Positions 40,973 through 52,983 of a stretch of DNA of 64,000 bases are shown here, one piece after another. A model generated the notes under the pieces. It did not search any database and had not been told where the DNA came from. It saw only the letters and a program-made list of their open reading frames with translations. Position 1 is the first letter of the stretch. Each line of letters starts with the position of its first letter. Source of the stretch: Salinilacustrithrix flava (GTDB lineage: Bacteria; Actinomycetota; Acidimicrobiia; Acidimicrobiales; Salinilacustritrichaceae); NCBI GenBank assembly GCA_024128875.1, contig JAMYFF010000007.1, forward strand, positions 1-64,000. The letters run 5' to 3'. The translations under genes were made by a program, and so were the position numbers.

Positions 40973-41462
40973 CGGCGTCTCGCAGCGCCCGGCCGATCTC
41001 GACGGGGACCGTCCACGAGCGCTCCGGACGGTGGTGCTCCCGCGCCCAGGCCACCGTGAGCGGGTCCGCCCCGGCGTCCGCCAGCAGCGCGGCGCCGATC
41101 TCGTCGTGGTGCAGGTAGCGCCCGATGCGACCCCGGATGCCCGTCTCGTCCCGCCAGCGCGCCCCGCGCCGTCGACCGACCAGCGTCGCGACGGCCCGCC
41201 CGACGGTGCCCAGATCTGCGTCGACCTTGCCGACGTCGTGCAGCAGGGCAGCAGCCACCACGGCTCGGTCGGCGCCGGATTCGCCAGCCACGGTGCGGGC
41301 CACGCCGACCGAGTGCTTCTGGTCGGCCCGGGACATGCGCTGCCAGAGCTGACGCTCGCCCGGAAGGAGCCGGGCGGTCGCCCACCCCTCGTCGTCGGCC
41401 TTCAGCGGCACCGGCGACAGCGAGCCGAGGAACCGGCGGACCAGGTGGATCGGCCCGGCCAC
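40962..41462 (-). CDS. HD-domain phosphohydrolase-like protein
   Basis: The 166-residue protein has an HD motif (ALLHDVGKVDADLG with His-Asp) and EHHRPE near the C-terminus, together with DQKHSVGVARTV earlier. The metal-binding His/Asp pattern of HD hydrolases is present. A phosphohydrolase acting on nucleotides or signalling molecules is inferred. GTG at 41462 begins eight bases after the DksA-type gene. The longer frame upstream lies in that gene's sequence. Confidence 0.78.
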   Translation of the reverse strand: MAGPIHLVRRFLGSLSPVPLKADDEGWATARLLPGERQLWQRMSRADQKHSVGVARTVAGESGADRAVVAAALLHDVGKVDADLGTVGRAVATLVGRRRGARWRDETGIRGRIGRYLHHDEIGAALLADAGADPLTVAWAREHHRPERSWTVPVEIGRALRDADDD

Positions 41463-41469
41463 GGCAGGA

Positions 41470-41805
41470 TCAGGCGTGCTGGATGCAGAACCGGGTGGCC
41501 GGCATGACCTCGAGGCGGTCGGGGCCGATGGTGTCCCCGCAGACCTCGCAGGTGCCGTAGGTGCCCGAGTCCATGCGCTCCAGCGCCTTCTCGATGTCGT
41601 CCAGGTCGCGTCGGAGCTGGTCGTAGAGGACCTTGTTCTCCCCGCGCTCGGCCGCGACCTGGCCCGAGTCGGCGAAGTTGTCGTCGTAGGACAGGTCGTC
41701 CTCCTTCGCGTCGAGCTCGTGCACCTTCGAGCGGAGCATGTCGCGCTCCTGTTCGAGCGCGACGCGGCGTTCGTCGTCGGTGGAGGGCTCGACGGGGTCG
41801 GACAT
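41470..41805 (-). CDS. DksA/TraR-type zinc-finger protein
   Basis: The 111-residue protein has a coiled-coil (LEQERDMLRSKVHELDAKED, then YDQLRRDLDDIEKALERMD) and a C-terminal zinc finger, CEVCGDTIGPDRLEVMPATR with FCIQH. The last ligand is His where most have Cys. DksA-like proteins bind the RNA polymerase secondary channel and modulate initiation. A TATCCT box six bases upstream of the ATG at 41805 fits a leaderless transcript. It leads HD and panE. Confidence 0.9.
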   Translation of the reverse strand: MSDPVEPSTDDERRVALEQERDMLRSKVHELDAKEDDLSYDDNFADSGQVAAERGENKVLYDQLRRDLDDIEKALERMDSGTYGTCEVCGDTIGPDRLEVMPATRFCIQHA

Positions 41806-41920
41806 GGCCGAAGGATAGACAACCCGGCCCGACGTCCGGCCCATGGTCCCGGGGCAGATCTCCGGGTGAGGAGGCGCGCCGGTGGGCAAGAACTGTCACA
41901 AGCGAAGCGGAAGGATGGAC

Positions 41921-42952
41921 ATGGGACCCCGGGGCAAGACGATCAGCGCCGCGACCGGCACGCGACGGGGGCGGTGGCCGGGCCTGGCGGCCCTCCTCGC
42001 GGTCGTGGTCCTGTCGGCCGCGTGCTCCTCGATCATCAAGCCGGTCGAACCCGGCAACCGGTACGGCACCGCAGCGGCGCTGGCCGGTGAGGCCTTCCCC
42101 GACGGCGCCGACGTCGCCCTCCTCGCCACCGGACGCAGCTTCGCCGACGCCCTCGCCGCGGCGCCGCTCTCCGCCGCGCGGTCCGGCCCGATCCTGCTCA
42201 CCGAGCCGGGCGCGATCCCCGACGAGACCGCCGGGGCCCTCGACGACCTCGGCGTCAGCGAGGTCATCTTGCTGGGCGGGCCCTCGGCCATCAGCGAGGA
42301 TGTGGCCGACGAGCTCGCCGAGTCCTACGAGGTCCGGCGACAGGCCGGTGACGACCGCTTCCAGACCGCAGCCCAGCTCGCCCTGCTCGCCCACCCGGAC
42401 GGGGCCGACACCGTCCTGCTCGCCACCGGCGCCGACTTCGCCGATGCCCTCGCCGCTGCGCCGCTCGCCGCCGCCGAGGGCGCGCCGATCCTGCTGGCTG
42501 GCGCCGATCGCCTCCCCGCTGCGACGTCGGAGGCGCTGACGGAGCTGGGGGCCGACCAGGTGCTCGTGCTCGGTGGCGAGGCGGCGATCGGTCCCGCCGT
42601 CGAGCAGCAGCTCGTCGCCGAGGGCTACGACGTCTCCCGCACCGCCGGTGCCGACCGCTTCGACACCGCTGCGCTGCTGGCCGAGGCCGCGTTCCCCGAC
42701 GGCGCCACGGTCGCCCTGCTCACCACCGGGCGGGACTTCCCCGACGCCCTGGCCGCGGCTCCCCTGTCCGCGGCTCGCGGCGGACCGATCCTGCTCGTCG
42801 ACGGCAACAGCGTCCCCCCGGCCACCAGCGACGCGCTCGACGCCCTCGGCGTGGACGAGGTGCTCCTGCTCGGCGGGACCGCCGTCGTCGGCGAACCGGT
42901 GGCCGAGCGCCTGTCAGAAGCCGACTACGAGGTGACCCGCTTCCCCGAGTGA
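41921..42952 (+). CDS. CWB2 cell-wall-binding lipoprotein
   Basis: The 343-residue protein has a lipobox LSAAC, then three CWB2 (PF04122-like) repeats, each with the pattern LLATG-x3-F-x-DALAAAPL and a later V-x-LLGG (positions roughly 60-150, 155-240, 245-335). CWB2 repeats bind cell-wall polymers. Start at 41921 has GGAAGG six bases upstream; an ATG at 41915 and a GTG at 41882 also open the frame. It stands alone on the plus strand between xerD and dksA. Role in wall attachment is inferred. Confidence 0.82.
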   Translation: MGPRGKTISAATGTRRGRWPGLAALLAVVVLSAACSSIIKPVEPGNRYGTAAALAGEAFPDGADVALLATGRSFADALAAAPLSAARSGPILLTEPGAIPDETAGALDDLGVSEVILLGGPSAISEDVADELAESYEVRRQAGDDRFQTAAQLALLAHPDGADTVLLATGADFADALAAAPLAAAEGAPILLAGADRLPAATSEALTELGADQVLVLGGEAAIGPAVEQQLVAEGYDVSRTAGADRFDTAALLAEAAFPDGATVALLTTGRDFPDALAAAPLSAARGGPILLVDGNSVPPATSDALDALGVDEVLLLGGTAVVGEPVAERLSEADYEVTRFPE

Positions 42953-42973
42953 CCCCGAGGCCCCGTGGTGCGC

Positions 42974-43909
42974 TCAGATGCCGGCGCGGGGGTGGGCCGA
43001 GCGCCAGGCGGCGACGAGCCGCTCGGTGGAGATCTTGGTGTACACCTGCGTCGTCGCGATCGAGGCGTGGCCCAGCAGCTCCTGCACGGCGCGGATGTCG
43101 GCACCGTGGTCGAGCAGGTGGGTGGCACAGGAGTGGCGCAGGACGTGGGGCGTGAGCCGGTCACCGAGCCCGGCATCGGCGGCATGGGCCTTCACCACCA
43201 GCCAGGTGCCCTGGCGCCCGAGGCGCCCGCCGCGCTGGTTGAGGAACACCGCCTGCTCGTCGTCCCGGCGTCGCCAGCGGGACGGGATCATCGCCCCCCG
43301 CCCCTCGACGGTCAGCCACGCGCCGAGCGCATCGGCCGCCGCACCGAGGACCGGCACGACCCGCTCCTTGTCGCCCTTGCCCACGACCCGCACGAACCCG
43401 TCGTGCAGGTCGAGATCCTGCAGCGACATCGACACCAGCTCCGAGATGCGCACCCCCGTGCCGTAGAGGGTCTCGAGGATGGCGCGATCGCGGCGGGCGA
43501 CCGGATCGTCCCCGACCACGCGCGACAGCAGGGCGTCGACCTCGGCCTCGGTGAGCGCCTTGGGCAGGCCTCGGGCCACGGGAGGCGGGGCCACGTCGGC
43601 CCCGACGTCGGCCGCGACGTGGCCCTCCTCCGCCAGGTACCGGTGCAGGTTGCGGGCGGCCACGATCCGGCGCTTGCGCGTCGAGGGGGCGAGCCCCTGA
43701 TCGCCGAGGTCGCCGACCCAACCGACCAGGTCGTCCTCGGTCACGTCCGCCACCTCCCGGCCGAGGTGCTGGAGGTGCGCCGCCCAGGCCCGCAGGTCCC
43801 GGCGGTACGCCTCGACGGTGGATCGGGCCCGGCCGCGCTCCAGCCGCAGCCAGGTCAGGTACTCCTCGATCTCCAGCGGCAGCTGCTCGTCCGGGTCGGA
43901 CCCGTTCAC
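42974..43909 (-). CDS. xerD: chromosomal XerD tyrosine recombinase
   Basis: The 311-residue recombinase has an N-terminal SAM-like domain (YLTWLRLERGRARSTVEAYR) and a full catalytic set (GTGVRISELV, KGDKERVVP, HVLRHSCATHLLDHGAD, LGHASIATTQVYT). It resolves chromosome dimers at dif. Its place beside nudix and pyrG matches M. tuberculosis Rv1699-Rv1701. The GTGA-type overlap with the nudix gene supports one operon. It is distinct from both recombinases of the mobile element. Confidence 0.93.
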   Translation of the reverse strand: MNGSDPDEQLPLEIEEYLTWLRLERGRARSTVEAYRRDLRAWAAHLQHLGREVADVTEDDLVGWVGDLGDQGLAPSTRKRRIVAARNLHRYLAEEGHVAADVGADVAPPPVARGLPKALTEAEVDALLSRVVGDDPVARRDRAILETLYGTGVRISELVSMSLQDLDLHDGFVRVVGKGDKERVVPVLGAAADALGAWLTVEGRGAMIPSRWRRRDDEQAVFLNQRGGRLGRQGTWLVVKAHAADAGLGDRLTPHVLRHSCATHLLDHGADIRAVQELLGHASIATTQVYTKISTERLVAAWRSAHPRAGI

Positions 43910-44439
43910 CGGGATCGGACGAGGGCGACGGCGATGACCGTCTTCGCGTCCGTCAGCCGGCCGTCGGCGATCATCGCGCCCAGGTCGTCGAGGTGGTGGC
44001 GCTCGATGGTCATGGCCTCCTCCTCGGGACCCTGGGCGTCGGAGTCGACGTCGCGGAGGCCGGTGGCGAGGTAGACGTCGACGACCTCGTCGGACATGCC
44101 GGGGGCGTTGTGGAACGACACCAGGTGCTCGAGGTGCGCGGCTTCGAGGCCGACCTCCTCGGCCAGCTCCCGGCCGGCGGTCTCCTCGGTGGGCTCCCCC
44201 TCGACGTCGCGGATGCCGGCGGGGATCTCGAGCATGTGCGCGTCGAGCGGCGCCCGGTACTGGCGCACGAGCGTCACCGTGCCGTCCACGTGCAGCGGCA
44301 GGACCGCGACCGCACCGGGGTGGCGGATGATGTCGCGGGTGAACGTGTCCCCGTCGGGCCCCTCGAAGGTGCCGATGACGACGCGCATGACGTGACCGTC
44401 ATAGACGGCCTCCTCGCCCTGCAGCCGGAAGGTGGTCAC
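43906..44439 (-). CDS. Nudix hydrolase, ADP-ribose pyrophosphatase type
   Basis: The 177-residue protein has the Nudix box GEPTEETAGRELAEEVGL (Gly-Ex7-REUxEExGU). VRQYRAPLDAHMLEIPAG is just before it, typical of ADP-ribose pyrophosphatases. It overlaps xerD by 4 bp and follows pyrG by three bases. Its likely role is clearing ADP-ribose or similar metabolites. Confidence 0.9.
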   Translation of the reverse strand: MTTFRLQGEEAVYDGHVMRVVIGTFEGPDGDTFTRDIIRHPGAVAVLPLHVDGTVTLVRQYRAPLDAHMLEIPAGIRDVEGEPTEETAGRELAEEVGLEAAHLEHLVSFHNAPGMSDEVVDVYLATGLRDVDSDAQGPEEEAMTIERHHLDDLGAMIADGRLTDAKTVIAVALVRSR

Positions 44440-44442
44440 CGG

Positions 44443-47110
<2,668 letters not shown>

Positions 47111-47124
47111 GGCCCCAGCATGCC

Positions 47125-47979
47125 TCAGGGGGCCGGTGGGAGGCGGCCGAGGCCGTCGAACCAGCGCAGCGGACGGACCTGCTGGATCACCCGGCTGAAG
47201 CTGACCCGCTCGCTGAGCAGGTTCAGGGCAGCCACGACGACCAGCACCACGGCCCGCGTGGAGGGAGCGGTGGTGAGCAACACCGCCAGCGCCAGGGTCG
47301 CACCCAGCACGTTCGCGCCGGTGTCCCCCAGCATCAGCCGCTCCCGCAGGTCCGGGACCAGCAGGGCCGCCAGCGTGCCGAGCACGACGGCCGGCCCGGC
47401 CAGGTCCGGATCGATGCCGGCGACGACGGCGATCGGGACCGCCGCCAGCAGCGACACCTTCGCGAGGCGGCCGGGGGCCCGGTCGAACAGGTTCGCCAGG
47501 TTGGCGGACAGCGCGATGAGCGCGGCGTCGGCCAGGAGCACCCAGAAGCGCTCGCGGGCGGTGGGGGCGGCGACGAGCACCGCGAGCGCGCCACCTCCGA
47601 AGAGCTTCACCGCGCCCGTGGTGAGCTGACGGGAACGCAGGGCCGACAGGTGTCCCCGGAACCCCTGCGCCTCCCGGTCGCCGGCGAGGTCGTCGAAGAG
47701 GCCGAGCAGCCCGAACCCGGCGGCGGCCAGCACGGAGACGGCCAGGGCCCCCTGGGGCACCTGCACCAGGTCTCCGGCGTCGAGCAGCACGAGGCTGGCG
47801 CCGGCGGCGAGCAGCACCACGGGCAGCACGATGCCGACGGCGACCGGGACCTCGAAGCCCCTGACGTTCGTCCGCAGGAACAGCGGTGCGGAGAAGACCC
47901 GGGCCAGCATCGGCCAGGCCAGCGCTCCCCCAGCGGCGCCGAGGCCGAAGGCGAGCGCCAACACGACCGGGTCGTTCAC
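47125..47979 (-). CDS. MraY/WecA-like polyprenyl-phosphate sugar transferase
   Basis: The 284-residue protein has about nine hydrophobic segments. It has GLFDDLAGD (Asp pair), ANLANLFDRAPG (NLxNxxDG-like) and LMLGDTGANVLGA, the conserved cytoplasmic loops of the family that moves sugar phosphates onto undecaprenyl phosphate. Length is slightly short of MraY. It overlaps the large phosphatase-fold gene by 4 bp (GTGA). The sugar donor is unknown, and real MraY is expected elsewhere in the genome. Confidence 0.8.
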   Translation of the reverse strand: MNDPVVLALAFGLGAAGGALAWPMLARVFSAPLFLRTNVRGFEVPVAVGIVLPVVLLAAGASLVLLDAGDLVQVPQGALAVSVLAAAGFGLLGLFDDLAGDREAQGFRGHLSALRSRQLTTGAVKLFGGGALAVLVAAPTARERFWVLLADAALIALSANLANLFDRAPGRLAKVSLLAAVPIAVVAGIDPDLAGPAVVLGTLAALLVPDLRERLMLGDTGANVLGATLALAVLLTTAPSTRAVVLVVVAALNLLSERVSFSRVIQQVRPLRWFDGLGRLPPAP

Positions 47980-50288
47980 GTCTCGACGTCCGTGGGGACC
48001 ATCGCAACGTCGTGGGTGCGGACCACGAGGTACGCGACGTGGGGCAGCAGCAAGGTGAGCATGACCGCGGGGATCGCGATGCCGGAGTCGTTCACGACGC
48101 CGCCGATGACGCCGGTGGCCAGCACGCCGACGACGCACGCCCGCATGCCCGGGACGCGCTGGAACAGGGTCCGCAGGAAGCGCGGCGGCCGCCAGATGAG
48201 GAAGGCCAGGAAGGCCAGGGCGGCGGGGATCACGAGCGACCACACCGACGACAGCAGGATGTTCAGGTTGGCGTTGATCTTGCGCTCGATCACGGTGCTG
48301 AGGCCGGCGATCCCCTCGTCGCCGAGTGTCTGGTCGATCAGGCGGCCGAGGTGGGTCTGGTCCTGGGGGTCGCGCTGCAGGTCGACGACGCCGAAGATCG
48401 CCAGCACGAGGGCGGTCAGCACGCCGACGCCCACGAGGCGGCGCAGGTCGATGCGGGCATCGGTGAGGGCCAGCATGGTGATGGCCAGCCCGGACACGAC
48501 CGAGATGGTGCCGCCGACGTTGGCCCCGAGGGCGGGCAGGCCCACGGCGAGCACCGCGAGCAGGAACACGCCGGCGACGATGGCCAGGTCGTAGCGACGG
48601 TCGCCCTGGTCGCGGCGGGCGCCGCCCAGCAGCTCCCGGCGACCCCAGACCCCCGTGACCGCGATGATCAGAGCGGCCACCATCAGCGCCCAGGCCAGGT
48701 TGCCGTAGCCGGCGAGGCGGCCGGCGACGATCGCGCCACCGCCGTAGCCGAACGCGGTGTCGATCTGCAGCGGACCGCCGAGGGCGATGTCGCCCACCAG
48801 CAGCACGACCGTGGCCGACATGAGCAGCACGGAGGGGACCAGGGCGCGGGAGTGGACCCGACCACCCGCGACAGCGCGGGCGGTGACCAGGTGGGCGATG
48901 GCGGCGACCAGGCCGGACACGGCGAAGATGGCGGCGATCGCGCCGCCGACGCTGAGGCGCCAGTAGGGGAAGACCCCGGCGAGGAAGGAGACGAACGGGA
49001 GCGCCATCCCGGCGAGGAGGAGGAACGCGACGGTGCCGGCCAGCCGTCGGCGCTTGTTGGAGAGCGCGTACGCCGCCACCGCATAGGTGAGGATCTGGCT
49101 GATGATGAACAGGACCGTGAGGGGCCCCGACAGGCTGTTGCGGAACAGCGCTCGGACGTTGTCGTCGGCGAGCGCCCGGAAGGTGGTGGCGTCGGGGGCG
49201 CCTCCGCCCGACGAGGCGATCGGTGCCGCGCTCATCTCGTCCGGCTTCTCGATGCCGAGGGCGTCGAGCACCGTCGGGCCGATGTCGGGCAGCGTGACGT
49301 AGCCGTCCCGTCGGGAGGTGCCGCTGCGGGCCAGCCCCGGCTCGAGGCCGGCGCCGGCGGCGGCGGCCACCACCAGCTGGTCGGCCCCGACCGGTGAGAC
49401 CGGTGAGACCACGAGCACCAGGTCCCGGTCGAGGTCGACCTGCTCGAGCAGCGCGCCGAGGAGCTCGTCGGTGCGGGCGAGGGCATCGGCGGCCACCGCA
49501 TCGGCGACTTCGGGGGTCACCACCGGCTCGGTCGCCTCGGCCCGGAGCAGGTCGCTCAGCTCGACGAGCACCACGTCGGAGTCGTCCCAGACCCGTTCCA
49601 CCTCGGACAGCACCGTCCCCGCGTCCAGCGCCACCCCACCGGGCAGGTCGGGGCCGCTCTCGAGCAGTCCGCCATCGACCCGTCCCCGGGCGACCTGGCC
49701 CCGTTCGTCGACGACGGCGAGGGCGGCCTGGCGGCTGAGCTCGGCCAGCGGCGGCTCCACCACGACCTCGGCGTTGCCGACGACGGCGGCCGAGAGACCT
49801 GCGGCGCGCAGCGCGCGGCCGAGCGAGCCCGGCTCGGAGCCGTAGAGGAGGTCGTCGTTGCGCCGCTGGATGGCGGCGGCGCCGAGCTGGAGCACCTCGG
49901 CGTCGCCCGGGTCGACGCCGAAGCGCCGCTCGTAGACGGCGGTGACCGGCTCGCCCTCGTAGGTCGCGTCCGGCGGGAAGGCGAGGGACGCGTATGCGCT
50001 CGGGACGGACGTGCGGTTCCCGGCCCCCATCGTGGCGTAGCCCTCGCCCAGGTCCGTGTCGATGCCGATCGTGCGCACGCTCGCGGAGGCGACCGCGGAC
50101 CGCTCGAGCAGCGCGACGAGGTTGGCGGGCTCCTCGTCGGCGACGAGGTCCCACGAGAGCGTGGGGATCGACACCACGAGCACCCGGTCCGCGTCGGCCC
50201 GCGAGGTGCTGGAGCGCCCCGGGAGCACCACCAGTGCGACGGCGACCGCGACGACCAGTGCTGCGACGGCGATCCGGATCGGCTTCAT
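47976..50288 (-). CDS. large multi-pass membrane protein with phosphatase-like ectodomain
   Basis: The 770-residue protein has an N-terminal signal-anchor (IRIAVAALVVAVAVALVVLP) and an extracytoplasmic domain of about 370 residues. PDIGPTVLDALGI in that domain resembles alkaline-phosphatase/sulfatase superfamily folds, but I do not see the usual metal ligands in full. From about 380 there are roughly ten transmembrane helices. It overlaps both neighbouring genes by 4 bp. Function is unknown; an envelope role is inferred from the cluster. Confidence 0.72.
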   Translation of the reverse strand: MKPIRIAVAALVVAVAVALVVLPGRSSTSRADADRVLVVSIPTLSWDLVADEEPANLVALLERSAVASASVRTIGIDTDLGEGYATMGAGNRTSVPSAYASLAFPPDATYEGEPVTAVYERRFGVDPGDAEVLQLGAAAIQRRNDDLLYGSEPGSLGRALRAAGLSAAVVGNAEVVVEPPLAELSRQAALAVVDERGQVARGRVDGGLLESGPDLPGGVALDAGTVLSEVERVWDDSDVVLVELSDLLRAEATEPVVTPEVADAVAADALARTDELLGALLEQVDLDRDLVLVVSPVSPVGADQLVVAAAAGAGLEPGLARSGTSRRDGYVTLPDIGPTVLDALGIEKPDEMSAAPIASSGGGAPDATTFRALADDNVRALFRNSLSGPLTVLFIISQILTYAVAAYALSNKRRRLAGTVAFLLLAGMALPFVSFLAGVFPYWRLSVGGAIAAIFAVSGLVAAIAHLVTARAVAGGRVHSRALVPSVLLMSATVVLLVGDIALGGPLQIDTAFGYGGGAIVAGRLAGYGNLAWALMVAALIIAVTGVWGRRELLGGARRDQGDRRYDLAIVAGVFLLAVLAVGLPALGANVGGTISVVSGLAITMLALTDARIDLRRLVGVGVLTALVLAIFGVVDLQRDPQDQTHLGRLIDQTLGDEGIAGLSTVIERKINANLNILLSSVWSLVIPAALAFLAFLIWRPPRFLRTLFQRVPGMRACVVGVLATGVIGGVVNDSGIAIPAVMLTLLLPHVAYLVVRTHDVAMVPTDVET

Positions 50289-51355
50289 CGGGGGGACACG
50301 ACCTCTTCGTAGACGTCCCGGACGGCAGCGGCGAGGGCAACGGGTCGGAACCGCTCGGCCGATCCTGACACCTCACCGTCCGGGCGGGACGAACCCGCCA
50401 GCGCGGCCACGACGGCCTCCGCCAGTCGAGCGGCGTCGCCGACCGGCACGACCCGGCCCGATGCCGGATCGATCACCTCGCGGACGAGGCCCACGTCGGT
50501 GGACACGACCGGGCGACCGAGGGCCAGGGCCTCCAGCACGACGAGGGGCCCGGATTCCCACTGCGACGTGACCACGACCAGGTCGGCCGCGGCCAGCTCG
50601 CTGTCCACGGTCGGACGAGCGCCGCCGAGGTGGACGACCTGCTCGAGGCCGCGGGCGGCGATCGATTGCTCCAGCTCGGCCCGGAGCGGGCCGTCCCCGA
50701 ACACGAACCAGCGCAGCCCCGGCCGCTGGTCGCGGACCGCGGCGGCGGCGTCCAGGAGCACGTGCAGGCCCTTCTGCGCGTGGAGGCGCGCGGCGGTGAC
50801 GACCAGGTCCTCGTCGGCGGCCACGCCGAGCTCGGCCCGGACCTGCTGCGGCGTGCGCGTCGGGACCGGCGGCGGGCCCGCCGGCGGGATCACGTGGATG
50901 CGGTCGGCACCGGGCCGGCCGGCGAAGCGGCGCGCGACCTCGCCGGAGACGGCGATCGTGGCGTCGGCGCGGCCGGGGAGCCGCTCCTCCAGCCGGCGCA
51001 GCAGCGGCGCCGACCACCCGGCGACCTCGTCGAGCACGAGGTTGTGGATGCTGACGACCAGCGGCGGGCGGGGGTGCACGGTGGAGGCCACCCAACCGGC
51101 CTTGAGGCCGTGGGCGTGCACGACGTCGACCCCGTCGAGCAGCGGCCGGAGCGCCCGCCGGGCGGCGAGCACCTGGTCGGGTCGCAGACCGCCGGGGATC
51201 GGGACCACGTGGTCGAGCGCGTCGAGCACCCCGGCCGGACCGGCGGTGCGCACCTCCCAGCCGGCAGCCCGGAGCTGCTCGCTGACGTAGGCGACGTGGC
51301 GGCGTATGCCCCCGATGGAGGGTCCGAGCAGCTCGAGCGCGACGCGACGGGTCAC
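50285..51355 (-). CDS. GT4-family glycosyltransferase
   Basis: The 356-residue GT-B enzyme has LLGPSIGGIRRHVAYVSEQL at its N-terminus, VVTAARLHAQKGLHVLLDAA in the middle and ESGPLVVLEALALGRPVV (the E-x7-E donor motif) in the C-terminal domain. It probably transfers a sugar to a lipid or wall acceptor. GTG start at 51355 overlaps the murJ stop by 4 bp, and a longer frame upstream is not coding. Confidence 0.9.
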   Translation of the reverse strand: MTRRVALELLGPSIGGIRRHVAYVSEQLRAAGWEVRTAGPAGVLDALDHVVPIPGGLRPDQVLAARRALRPLLDGVDVVHAHGLKAGWVASTVHPRPPLVVSIHNLVLDEVAGWSAPLLRRLEERLPGRADATIAVSGEVARRFAGRPGADRIHVIPPAGPPPVPTRTPQQVRAELGVAADEDLVVTAARLHAQKGLHVLLDAAAAVRDQRPGLRWFVFGDGPLRAELEQSIAARGLEQVVHLGGARPTVDSELAAADLVVVTSQWESGPLVVLEALALGRPVVSTDVGLVREVIDPASGRVVPVGDAARLAEAVVAALAGSSRPDGEVSGSAERFRPVALAAAVRDVYEEVVSPR

Positions 51356-52983
51356 GTCGACCCCTCCCCCGTCGCCGGACCGCCCCGGAGCAGGCCCACG
51401 ATGGCCATCGGCCGCGGCCCGCCGAGGAGGGCCTGCACGGCCACGTGCACCGCGGCCACGGCGCTGCCGCCGAGCACCACGATGCCGAGCGAGCCGAGGC
51501 GCGAGTCCCACGTCAGACCGGCGACCACGCCGAGCACGGCCGCCGAGGCGACCGCGGCGGCAGCGAGCTGGGGGCCGAGGGCGGCGAGCAGGCGGATCGG
51601 CACGTCCCGTCGCCGGAGCCGGCGGGTCACCACCGCGCCGAGCACCAGGGCACCGACGAGGTAGGTGCCGGAGTGGGCCCACGCCAGCGCGGCGACGAGC
51701 TCGTCCCCGTCGACGGTGGCGGCGGCCAGGGCCATCGCGACGACGCCCAGGGCGACCACGGCGGCGTGGGCGGTGGCGGGCGTCCGGGTGTCCTCCATGG
51801 CGTAGAGCATGCGCGTCAGGAAGTAGAAGAGCGCGTATCCCACCAGGCCGGGGGCGAAGCCACGCACCACGTCGGCGATCAGATCGGCGCCCCCGGGCCC
51901 GACGTTGCCGAACGACGCGACCCTGGCCAGCGGCTCGGCGAGCACCCCCAGGGCGACGGCGCTCGGGAGCACGAACAGCGCGATGGCCGTGGTGCCGCGC
52001 CGGACCGTGGCGCGCACCTCGTCCCAGCGCTGCGCGTGCACGTGCCGGGCCGCGGCCGGGAACATCGTCGTGAGCACCGGCAGGGCGAACAGCGAGTGCG
52101 GCAGGAGGAAGAACGTGAACCCGACCTGGTAGGCGATCACGCCGCCCTCGGTGCGGTTCGCGAACAGCAGCACCGCGCCGAGGAAGACCTGGGTCATGGC
52201 CAGGTAGAGCGCGGCCCAGCCCCCCTGCCGGGCCAGGAACCGCAGCGCCGGGTCGGACCGGTCGAGGTTCGGTCGGAAGCGGAAGCCGGCCCGACGTGCG
52301 CCGAGGATGGGCAGGGCGCAGAACGCGACCACGCCGAACGTGGTGCCGCCGGCGAGCACCGCGATCTCCGCTGCGCTGAGGTCGAGGCTCGGCTCCTGGC
52401 CCCGCCGCATCCACCAGAACAGCCCGTACGCGCCGCACACCACGACGTTGTTCACCGCCGGTGCGATGGCGGGCAGGGCGAAGCGGCCCCGGGCGTGGAG
52501 CACGGCGGTGGCCACCAACCCGACGTCGTACACCAGGATCTGGGGCAGGAACACGAGCAGGAAGACGGTGCCGAGCGCGACCTGGTCGGCGCGGACGGCG
52601 GGGTCGTCCACGCCGGACACCAGCACCCGCATCAGCAGCGGTGACGCCAGCGCGCCGAGGACGGCGAGGCCGGCCAGGACGGCGAGCGTCAGGCCCAGCA
52701 CCGAGCCGGCCAGGCGCTCGGCGTCGTCGTCGTCACCCCGGTCGAAGCGGGCGACCAGCGCCGGCACCAGCACCGCCTGCAGCGCGCCGGCGGCGAACAG
52801 CTCGAACACGATGTTCGGGATCGTGTTCGCCGACTGGTACGTGTTGCCGAGGAACGTCGTGCCGAGCACGGCCGCCACGACCACGACGCGGACGAACCCG
52901 GTGATGCGGCTCACCGCCGTCAGGACGGTCTGCGTCGCCGTCGAGCGGGCGAGGCTGCGCCGCTCGTCGACGCGGGCGGTCAC
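51352..52983 (-). CDS. murJ: lipid II flippase MurJ
   Basis: The 543-residue polytopic protein has about 14 transmembrane helices, of MviN/MurJ type (VSRITGFVRVVVVAAVLGTT, PNIVFELFAAGALQAVLVPA, FALPVLTTMFPAAARH). It flips lipid II for peptidoglycan synthesis. Actinobacterial MurJ often carries a cytoplasmic extension; here none is seen and the protein ends in a short Gly-rich tail. It overlaps steB by 4 bp. Confidence 0.93.
   Translation of the reverse strand: MTARVDERRSLARSTATQTVLTAVSRITGFVRVVVVAAVLGTTFLGNTYQSANTIPNIVFELFAAGALQAVLVPALVARFDRGDDDDAERLAGSVLGLTLAVLAGLAVLGALASPLLMRVLVSGVDDPAVRADQVALGTVFLLVFLPQILVYDVGLVATAVLHARGRFALPAIAPAVNNVVVCGAYGLFWWMRRGQEPSLDLSAAEIAVLAGGTTFGVVAFCALPILGARRAGFRFRPNLDRSDPALRFLARQGGWAALYLAMTQVFLGAVLLFANRTEGGVIAYQVGFTFFLLPHSLFALPVLTTMFPAAARHVHAQRWDEVRATVRRGTTAIALFVLPSAVALGVLAEPLARVASFGNVGPGGADLIADVVRGFAPGLVGYALFYFLTRMLYAMEDTRTPATAHAAVVALGVVAMALAAATVDGDELVAALAWAHSGTYLVGALVLGAVVTRRLRRRDVPIRLLAALGPQLAAAAVASAAVLGVVAGLTWDSRLGSLGIVVLGGSAVAAVHVAVQALLGGPRPMAIVGLLRGGPATGEGST

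Noticed and set aside
47125..50376. 1,083-codon frame ending in the MraY-like protein
   Set aside because: The upstream part is a shadow of the large membrane protein gene; the GTG at 47979 is a coupled start.
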